The position numbers were made by a program, and so were the translations under genes. From the NCBI GenBank assembly GCA_029243925.1, contig JAQWRC010000364.1, positions 1-5,244 on the forward strand: a stretch of 5,244 nt of DNA, in the 5' to 3' direction. Under the pieces are notes generated by a model that was given only the letters and a program-made list of their open reading frames with translations, was not told the DNA's origin and did no database searches. Below, one piece after another: positions 1 through 5,244 of the stretch; position 1 is the stretch's first letter; each line of letters begins with the position of its first letter. Source of the stretch: Phycisphaerales bacterium. GTDB lineage: Bacteria; Planctomycetota; Phycisphaerae; Phycisphaerales; SM1A02.

Positions 1-1
1 C

Positions 2-340
2 ACCATTGCAGATCTGCAACTGGCAGCATTCAAGAAGACAAATACGGATCCAGCGGCGTTGTGCCGCAACGGACTCTGGTCATGGAGCCGCCATCCCAAC
101 TACTTCTTTGAGTGGTTGACCTGGTGTGGATGGGCGGTCATGGCGATTGATGGCACTGCATGGTGGATTGGTATCGGGGGCGCTGCGCTCATGTTGTACT
201 TCCTGCTGAAGGTTTCTGGTATTCCCCACGTCGAGCGGGAAGCCATCAAAAAACGCGGTGAAGCGTATCTGGAGTACCAGAGGACGACGAGCATGTTCAT
301 TCCATTGCCGCCACGATCTGGAAAGGTGCAGCACAGGTGA
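2..340 (+). CDS. DUF1295 / steroid 5-alpha-reductase-like membrane protein, C-terminal part (5' end outside window)
   Basis: The reading frame is open to the left edge, so the first visible Met or TTG is not the true start; 112 residues to the stop are seen. Visible residues 4-37 carry the DUF1295 signature: a D-x-Q-L-x3-F-K stretch, then G-L-W-x-W-S-R-H-P-N-Y-F-x-E-W (residues 24-38). A hydrophobic, Trp-rich segment follows (about 38-70, one or two membrane passes). The tail has E-R-E near 78-80 and E-Y-Q-R-x-T-S-x-F-I-P-L-P-P at 91-104, the usual family ending. The family belongs to the steroid 5-alpha-reductase / isoprenylcysteine methyltransferase-like membrane enzymes, and most members have no proven reaction; a reductase acting on a lipid or isoprenoid is plausible. 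The stop codon overlaps the start of the downstream methyltransferase, which argues for one operon. Family assignment is firm; function is not. Confidence 0.9.
   Translation, partial: TIADLQLAAFKKTNTDPAALCRNGLWSWSRHPNYFFEWLTWCGWAVMAIDGTAWWIGIGGAALMLYFLLKVSGIPHVEREAIKKRGEAYLEYQRTTSMFIPLPPRSGKVQHR
320..326 (+). promoter_or_regulatory. Possible ribosome binding site for the methyltransferase GTG start
   Basis: GGAAAGG lies inside the end of the DUF1295 gene, 10 bases before the GTG at 337. It is a partial Shine-Dalgarno match at slightly long spacing. It favours GTG 337 over the in-frame ATG at 355, which has no purine-rich stretch at a suitable distance. Coupling through the GTGA overlap may matter more than this site. 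Confidence 0.35.
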
Positions 341-1359
341 TTACATCACTGCTCATGCAACTGGCGGAACGCGGCATGCTGCCTGATCGGATGATTCGTG
401 CGGGTATCCGCCGGCTCTGTGCAAATCGAGATGCGTCCTTGCACCCCGAGCGTGCCGTGCACGTGAGGAAGCAGTTCATCGATGACATGTGTTCAAGGAC
501 ACTGGCCGAAGTGCCTCATCTGGCCAACGAGCAGCATTACGAAGTCCCAGCCGAATTCTATGAGCAGTGCCTGGGGCGTCACAGGAAGTACTCTTGCTGT
601 CTTTGGGATGAGGCGTCGGATCTTGATTCAGCCGAAGCTCGAGCACTGGAGGTGTCTTCGGATCATGCCGACTTGCGTGACGGGCAGCGGATTCTTGAGC
701 TCGGCTGTGGCTGGGGCTCGTTCACGCTCTGGATGGCCCGTCGGTTTCCAAACTCGACAATCGTTGGAATTTCAAACAGCAACAGCCAGCGGCGCAGCAT
801 TGAACGCAATGCCGAAGAGCAGGGGCTGACCAATGTCGAAATTCGTACGGTTGATGTCAACGTGCTCGAGCTGGATGAGCGGTTTGATCGAATCGTCTCC
901 ATAGAAATGATGGAGCATCTGCGGAATTGGCCGAAGCTTCTTGGCATGATGCGAGCGTGGCTCAAGCCGGATGGCCTTGCATTCGTCCATGTCTTTTGCC
1001 ATCACACAACACCATACATGTTCGATGCGACTGGGCCCGGGGACTGGATGTCGCGGGAATTCTTTTCAGGGGGCATCATGCCGTCATTGGATCTGCTGCC
1101 CGCTATTGATGCTGACATGAATGTCGTTGATCAGTGGACCTGGAGTGGCATGGAGTATGCAAAGACGGCCGAAGCATGGCTGCAGCGATTGGATTCGAAC
1201 CGATCTGCTGCGTTGCGGATTCTTGCTGATGATCCACGAGGAGCGAAGCGTGCTCTGCAACGCTGGCGCATGTTCTATCTGGCCTGCGCCGAGTGCTTTG
1301 CAATGCATGGCGGATCGCGATGGTTGGTGGGGCACTACCGGCTCAAGCCAGTAGGGTGA
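337..1359 (+). CDS. SAM-dependent methyltransferase, cyclopropane-synthase superfamily, coclaurine N-methyltransferase-like branch
   Basis: This 340-residue cytosolic class I methyltransferase has an N-terminal helical part (P-D-R-M-I-R-A-G-I-R-R, residues 16-26). The superfamily H-Y-E-V-P-x2-F-Y and Y-S-C-C-L-W elements are at 67-75 and 85-90. The SAM motif I-L-E-L-G-C-G-W-G-S is at 119-128. The active-site stretch S-I-E-M-M-E-H (188-194) has E190, E193 and H194, which match the E-x2-E-H residues reported as important in plant coclaurine N-methyltransferase; true cyclopropane synthases such as E. coli Cfa have Gly at the first position. D-W-M-S-R-x-F-F-x-G-G-x-M-P-S (236-250) and W-R-M-F-Y-x-A-C-A-E (310-319) also resemble that branch. 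The substrate could be an amine or an unsaturated lipid; I cannot tell. Start: GTG overlapping the upstream stop (GTGA); ATG at 355 is the alternative. Automated pipelines would probably call it a cyclopropane-fatty-acyl-phospholipid synthase family protein. Confidence 0.93.
   Translation: MITSLLMQLAERGMLPDRMIRAGIRRLCANRDASLHPERAVHVRKQFIDDMCSRTLAEVPHLANEQHYEVPAEFYEQCLGRHRKYSCCLWDEASDLDSAEARALEVSSDHADLRDGQRILELGCGWGSFTLWMARRFPNSTIVGISNSNSQRRSIERNAEEQGLTNVEIRTVDVNVLELDERFDRIVSIEMMEHLRNWPKLLGMMRAWLKPDGLAFVHVFCHHTTPYMFDATGPGDWMSREFFSGGIMPSLDLLPAIDADMNVVDQWTWSGMEYAKTAEAWLQRLDSNRSAALRILADDPRGAKRALQRWRMFYLACAECFAMHGGSRWLVGHYRLKPVG
1335..1354. other. Imperfect hairpin at the convergent gene junction
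   Basis: CTACCGGC and GCCAGTAG flank a TCAA loop and form an 8-position stem with one C-A mismatch. The hairpin lies in the last codons of the methyltransferase, just before the abutting stop codons of the two convergent genes. Neither strand has a T-run after it, so it is not a standard intrinsic terminator. It may be chance within coding sequence, or part of a weak bidirectional transcription boundary. Confidence 0.3.
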
Positions 1360-3972
1360 CTATTTGCTGTCCAGTTTCAGAACGAGCTCACCAGATCCAT
1401 CAATCGCATTTGCCCACAGTATGGCGATGGAATCAAGTGATGTGCAATCGCCCATGGCTTCAAGGGCAGTGCGAGCCGCGGCTCTGTCGCCTGAGGTGAC
1501 TGCGTGTTGGAGCTGCTCTGCCGCTGCAACATCCGCATCAGTGAAGTCAGTATCGACGATGGCGTGCAACGGACAGGCGACGCGTTGGCCAACGACCGCA
1601 GTCGGGCCGATGGGCAGAACGCGAAAGCCGCCACCCGCCTGAGTGCAGGTCGTCCCGTCGATCAGGGTACTGGTGCCAAATTGTTTGTTTGCACTTTCAA
1701 GCCGCGCTGCACGGTTCACGGTGTCACCGATGGCGGTGTAGTCGTTCAACTCCGGGGGAGCTCCGCAGTCGCCGACGATTGCTGTTCCAGTCGCGATGCC
1801 GATGCGCAGTGCAAGCGGTGTTTGCGTTGTTGTATTCAGCTCATGCATGGCAGTGCGGCAGGCGTTTGCTGCATTGCAGGCAAGTTTCGCTTGATCCGGC
1901 TGTGGTTCAAATGCCGACCAGAATGCCATCAAGCCATCACCGAGAAACTTGTTGACGTACCCATCGTGGGCAACGATTGCTGCCGAAAGTGCCGCAAGGG
2001 TTCGATTTGCGAGTGCAACGGTCTGTTCGCTTCCAAGTTGTTCGCTGATCGATGTGAATCCGGCAAGGTCTGCGAAGAGTACGGTGATTTCCCGCTGTTC
2101 CCCGGCCATGCTGATCGCAGCTGGATTGTCGATGAGTGTGTCCACAAGGCGATCGGAGACACGCGATCGAAATTGTCGCGTGATTCGCCGCTTGTCCCGC
2201 TGAATAAGTACAGCGCTGAGGCCCGTGCATGCGGCCCAGGCCGATGCACCGCTTGTCACTGGTGCAATAACCGGGAGGAAAAGATCCCATGATGCAAATG
2301 AGAGCATTGCAGATAGATAGACGTAGATGGCCAGAATCGCACATGAGCAGACGGTGGCAATCATTGGAGCCGTGCTCGCGACCAGAAGCGTGATCCATAG
2401 CCCCAGGATGAGAACCAAGAGTGGACCCAGCCAACGCGGTGCATGTTCATAACTATGGCCAGTGAGCATCATGTTGGCAACAGCTGCATGCACGACAACA
2501 CCAGGCGTACGTGGGCCGGCCACCGTTGGCACGAAGTCGGCGATGGATCCGGTAGCCGTCCACCCAATGAAAACAAGTTTGTCGTTGACCTTCTCGTGCA
2601 GAAGGTTCTGCACGTCGTTGATTTCAGTTGCATTGGAGGCGATCGCTTCACTGAGGTCATGCCATGCCACCAGCAGTTTGGCGTGCGCGAGTGCATCGGG
2701 GTCCTTGATGACCTGGGCGGGATCCAGACCAGGATCAAGATCGCCAAGCGTGAAATCATATTCATCAGCAATTTCATTCTGAAACTGTTTTTGCAGCGAG
2801 TCTTCTGGCTGGAGATTCGGATCCTGTCGGATCACTCGCAGCAGGTCAATGCTGATGGCGGCGAGTTCGCTCCGATTCGCCTCTTGCAGTTGCCGAGCTT
2901 CAACAAGTTCTGCGATTGTTGCAATAGAAATATGCCCTGCACCGGCTTGGTCGTCGGTGTCATTTCGCATCAGATGCTGCCAGCCTGAACCATGTTCGGT
3001 ATACGGCCAGGCAAGATGAAGTGCGCCATCATGCATGGGAAGCTGCCGCAGGTTGGAAATGCTCAGGACGCCCCCATCTGCCGCGAGTGACGCTGCATGG
3101 GGTTGACGCTCGCCTAGAAAGTGCAGGGCAGCTGCGGCGCCAAGTGATGTGAGCGAACCGCTGCGCATCGATTGAGTTGGTTCGATGCTGCGAACGACAC
3201 CATCACGGCCTCGGCGAGAAATGTTGACATAGCCGAGGCCACCGACGTGCGGCATGAGTGCCGGAAGCGGGAGTCGATCCATCGGCGTTCCATCGGCGCT
3301 ATTCGCGTCGTCGAGCAGGCCGCGATCAATCGCAATGGCTTCAGCTTGCTTCTGCCGCATATATGCCCTCTGCAGGGCTCGCTCGGCAAATCCGGTGGGG
3401 GAGCTCTGTTCGGGGTTTGCCCAGAGGACATGGCGCTTCAAAGAGATTTCGTTGGCAGCAAATGCGTCCTGATCAGCTTCTTCGAGTTCCACACCATGTT
3501 CTGCTGGGTCCAGATTGATGTCATTGGCAAGGCGTGTTTGGATGGCTGCCAGTCCCTGTGCACTTCCACCTGAATCAGCCCATTGCTGTTGAACATCATC
3601 GAACTGCATGAGAGCGGCAAGTATCGTGTTTGCGCCGAGGGATTCTGCGAGTCGTTGGTCGTGGCCAGGATCCGGTGCAGGCTCTGAAAACTCCAGATCG
3701 ATTGCGATCGTGCGTGCTCCGGCATCAGTGAGCGCATCGATGCATCCGGCAATCAGAGTTCGCGTCCAGGGCCAGCGGCCAATGCGCTGCAGGGCGCCAT
3801 CGTCGATGTCGACGTGCAGTATTTCGTCACTCATCGGCACTGGAGTGCGCGACACATGCTGCTGCTGCAGATCCTGTGTTTTTGCATCAAAGAGCTGAAA
3901 TGCCCCAGCCAGGTCAAGCAGAAAGACCGCAAAGACAATACCGCAGCCGAGAGCTAGAACACTTCGATTCAT
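1360..3972 (-). CDS. CHASE2 sensor - 3 TM - class III adenylate cyclase
   Basis: This 870-residue membrane protein is predicted to make cAMP from ATP. Order of parts: N-terminal membrane helix (about 4-28); extracytoplasmic CHASE2 domain (about 30-508, with V-D-I-D-D at 54-58, R-W-P-W at 66-69, G-R-D-G-V-V-R at 255-261 and F-I-G-W-T-A-T-G at 468-475); three membrane helices (about 514-533, 535-555, 563-590); a basic linker; the cyclase domain (about 624-805); and a short helical tail. Catalytic residues are complete: metal-binding D635 and D679, adenine-selecting K675 (N-K-F-L-G-D-G) with T746 in D-Y-T-A-I-G-D, and transition-state N753 and R757. The Lys/Thr pair points to adenylate rather than guanylate cyclase, subclass IIIb-like. 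Such domains work as homodimers. The CHASE2 part is much longer than usual (two insertions). ATG at 3972 is the only good start between the upstream stop and the domain; no clear Shine-Dalgarno motif precedes it. Confidence 0.95.
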   Translation of the reverse strand: MNRSVLALGCGIVFAVFLLDLAGAFQLFDAKTQDLQQQHVSRTPVPMSDEILHVDIDDGALQRIGRWPWTRTLIAGCIDALTDAGARTIAIDLEFSEPAPDPGHDQRLAESLGANTILAALMQFDDVQQQWADSGGSAQGLAAIQTRLANDINLDPAEHGVELEEADQDAFAANEISLKRHVLWANPEQSSPTGFAERALQRAYMRQKQAEAIAIDRGLLDDANSADGTPMDRLPLPALMPHVGGLGYVNISRRGRDGVVRSIEPTQSMRSGSLTSLGAAAALHFLGERQPHAASLAADGGVLSISNLRQLPMHDGALHLAWPYTEHGSGWQHLMRNDTDDQAGAGHISIATIAELVEARQLQEANRSELAAISIDLLRVIRQDPNLQPEDSLQKQFQNEIADEYDFTLGDLDPGLDPAQVIKDPDALAHAKLLVAWHDLSEAIASNATEINDVQNLLHEKVNDKLVFIGWTATGSIADFVPTVAGPRTPGVVVHAAVANMMLTGHSYEHAPRWLGPLLVLILGLWITLLVASTAPMIATVCSCAILAIYVYLSAMLSFASWDLFLPVIAPVTSGASAWAACTGLSAVLIQRDKRRITRQFRSRVSDRLVDTLIDNPAAISMAGEQREITVLFADLAGFTSISEQLGSEQTVALANRTLAALSAAIVAHDGYVNKFLGDGLMAFWSAFEPQPDQAKLACNAANACRTAMHELNTTTQTPLALRIGIATGTAIVGDCGAPPELNDYTAIGDTVNRAARLESANKQFGTSTLIDGTTCTQAGGGFRVLPIGPTAVVGQRVACPLHAIVDTDFTDADVAAAEQLQHAVTSGDRAAARTALEAMGDCTSLDSIAILWANAIDGSGELVLKLDSK

Positions 3973-4011
3973 GTGGAGCAGTGTAGAGGGCGTGGCCCCG
4001 GAGTGCCCGGC
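3973..4011 (-). other. 39-base spacer between the FecR-domain gene and the cyclase gene
   Basis: The FecR-gene stop (TAA, complement of 4012-4014) and the cyclase ATG are in the same frame, separated by 13 sense codons. I see no -35/-10 pair, no purine-rich ribosome site and no terminator here. This supports one transcript for both genes, with cyclase translation starting without a canonical Shine-Dalgarno signal or by reinitiation. Confidence 0.5.
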
Positions 4012-5244
4012 TTATTGGATCCCGAGTCCGCCAATGAGGTAGTCGTAGTACGCATCTCCCTGGGGGCCAGAGAAGGTGGTGGCGACCGCGTCCGTAAAGC
4101 ATTGGCGGCAGATGCGTATCTTGACAGTGTCTCCTGGGAAACGAGTGCGGCAGAACTCATCCACGATCATCAGGATGGCCCTCAGATCAGTCGCTGATGG
4201 CGTGTAGTTGTCATAGTTGGCATCGATGTAATCGCCGTATGCAATGACACCATTGATCATCGGGTTCACACTGCCACTGAAGTTCAGCCGCTGCATCAGG
4301 AGCTCGGAGAAATGGCCGCGGATGCGTTGCTGTCCATAGTGGCCTGAGTCACCGTCGGAGGATCCAGTGATGTCAAAGTACATCGCCGCGGCTACTTCCC
4401 CCATGGCGTCGTACGGGATCTGATTGAACTCTTCGAATCCTGGCAGACTCAGAACATCACCGAAGAACTCTTCCTCATAGGCATCGTTGACTGCTTCAGC
4501 CTGAATTTCAGCTTGGATGGCCAAGTCAACCCGGACCGTTTGGGTGACCGCATCCGTGTTCACAACGGCGCTGCCAGGAGCGCCTTCTTGATCGGCGACA
4601 TCCTGCTGTTCAGCCTTGTTGGCCGACGGTGGTGGAGCAGCTTCGATCAACGCAGCAAGTGTTGGGTTCTCATTCTTGTTGCTCGAGATTGCGCCGCCCG
4701 AGAGGTAGTAGGCCAGCTTTGTCGCGTAGTAATGAACTTCAATCGCGTTCATCGTGTTTGTGCGTGAGCCAATGATCGAAGTGCCATCGAAGGCATCGTA
4801 GCGGCACGCGAATCCCGTCCCCTTGACGGCCAGTGCGCCGGTAGGGGTGATCACGGAGAAATCGTTTGTAAGCCCGACATGATTGACCTGGATGTCAGCT
4901 CGTCCGCGCACGACCTTGACTGCGGTTTCAAGTTGCTGCCCATCATGCATGATGCGAGGGAGAGTGACTCGAGCGCTGCTGTCGACAAGGACCGTTGCAT
5001 TGAGCCCCACTCGGAGCGTCAGGCTTGACTTCAATCCTGTGCGTATCATCGCGCCCTCAGGCAGCTTGTCATCGACCTCCGCATCACGCCATGTATCATC
5101 GGCATCAGGTCGCCATTGCGACTTTCCATGGGTGTGCATGACGATCGCACGAAGATTCTTCGATTGGCCTTCCGGCAGCGGGGCAACTGCGGCCAGCGCA
5201 GTCTGCTCAAGTGATTCGAGACGCTGGCGTACGAATTCAATCGT
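4012..5244 (-). CDS. FecR-domain protein with uncharacterised C-terminal domain (5' end outside window)
   Basis: The frame stays open to the right edge (410 residues visible), so the ATG at 5139 is internal and any signal peptide lies outside the window. Numbering from that Met (M1), the FecR domain runs from just before M1 to about 120. It has L-P-E-G-A-M-I-R-T-G (26-35), an alternating hydrophobic stretch with V-R-G-R (77-80), and T-P-T-G-A-L-A-V-K-G-T-G-F (98-110), close to the family's V-R-G-T-x-F core. A T-N-x-M-N-A-I-E-V-x-Y-Y / Y-Y-L-S-G-G region follows, then an Ala/Pro/Gln-rich linker (about 163-200). The acidic C-terminal domain (about 205-375) has Cys at 330, 344 and 347. FecR domains are usually extracytoplasmic and act in signalling or surface binding. 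It sits immediately upstream of the CHASE2 cyclase, probably in one operon, so a periplasmic or surface partner of that sensor is plausible but unproven. It lacks an anti-sigma context: no sigma factor or TonB receptor gene is visible. Confidence 0.88.
   Translation of the reverse strand, partial: TIEFVRQRLESLEQTALAAVAPLPEGQSKNLRAIVMHTHGKSQWRPDADDTWRDAEVDDKLPEGAMIRTGLKSSLTLRVGLNATVLVDSSARVTLPRIMHDGQQLETAVKVVRGRADIQVNHVGLTNDFSVITPTGALAVKGTGFACRYDAFDGTSIIGSRTNTMNAIEVHYYATKLAYYLSGGAISSNKNENPTLAALIEAAPPPSANKAEQQDVADQEGAPGSAVVNTDAVTQTVRVDLAIQAEIQAEAVNDAYEEEFFGDVLSLPGFEEFNQIPYDAMGEVAAAMYFDITGSSDGDSGHYGQQRIRGHFSELLMQRLNFSGSVNPMINGVIAYGDYIDANYDNYTPSATDLRAILMIVDEFCRTRFPGDTVKIRICRQCFTDAVATTFSGPQGDAYYDYLIGGLGIQ

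Noticed and set aside
80..334. Minus-strand open frame opposite the DUF1295 gene
   Set aside because: The plus strand has the conserved S-R-H-P-N-Y-F motif; the antisense frame has none.
337..1359. Calling the methyltransferase a cyclopropane fatty acid synthase (cfa)
   Set aside because: The active-site E-x2-E-H and several C-terminal elements fit the coclaurine N-methyltransferase-like branch better, so no gene symbol was given.
1335..1360. Intrinsic terminator at the convergent junction
   Set aside because: A stem-loop exists, but no T-run follows it on either strand, so only the hairpin is reported.
1504..2292. 262-residue plus-strand open frame
   Set aside because: It lies wholly antisense to the cyclase catalytic and TM region, starts at TTG, has an unusually Cys-rich composition and no recognisable motif. 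It is a shadow of the coding strand.
1937..2434. 165-residue minus-strand open frame
   Set aside because: It is an alternative frame inside the cyclase gene, whose own frame carries clear TM and catalytic motifs over the same bases.
2443..2988. 181-residue plus-strand open frame
   Set aside because: It is antisense to the CHASE2 domain, with no ribosome site and no family features.
3998..4010. CCGG-AGTGC-CCGG hairpin in the FecR-cyclase spacer
   Set aside because: It is only a 4-base stem that does not extend and has no T-run; it is expected by chance in GC-rich sequence.

Overview
The window looks like bacterial chromosome: dense, intron-free genes, short or absent spacers, and moderate GC content (roughly mid-50s percent, judged from a few sampled lines). 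It holds four protein genes as two pairs that converge on one point. I see no RNA genes, CRISPR array, insertion sequence or att site. The lineage cannot be settled from the sequence. The long CHASE2 cyclase, the FecR-domain partner and the absence of a Shine-Dalgarno motif before the cyclase would suit a planctomycete (Phycisphaerae-like) or a proteobacterium. That is a weak inference.

Left half, plus strand (2-1359): the C-terminal part of a DUF1295 (steroid 5-alpha-reductase-like) membrane protein, cut by the left edge. It overlaps by 4 bases (GTGA) the start of a class I SAM-dependent methyltransferase of the cyclopropane-synthase superfamily. Detailed motifs place the methyltransferase nearer the coclaurine N-methyltransferase-like branch than true cyclopropane synthases. 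The two are probably co-translated and may act together on a lipid or small amphipathic substrate, but the substrate is unknown.

Right half, minus strand (5244-1360): a FecR-domain protein, cut at its 5' end by the right edge, is followed after 39 bases by an 870-residue CHASE2 - three-TM - class III adenylate cyclase. All predicted catalytic residues of the cyclase are present (two metal Asp, Lys/Thr adenine specificity pair, Asn/Arg). The arrangement suggests an extracytoplasmic sensing unit in which the CHASE2 domain, possibly with the FecR protein, controls cAMP synthesis inside the cell. The link between the two proteins is inferred from gene order only.

The most unusual points are two long acidic/helical insertions in the CHASE2 domain, an uncharacterised C-terminal domain with a C-x13-C-x2-C cluster in the FecR protein, the CNMT-like E-x2-E-H motif in the methyltransferase, and a tail-to-tail junction with no intergenic base between the two gene pairs.
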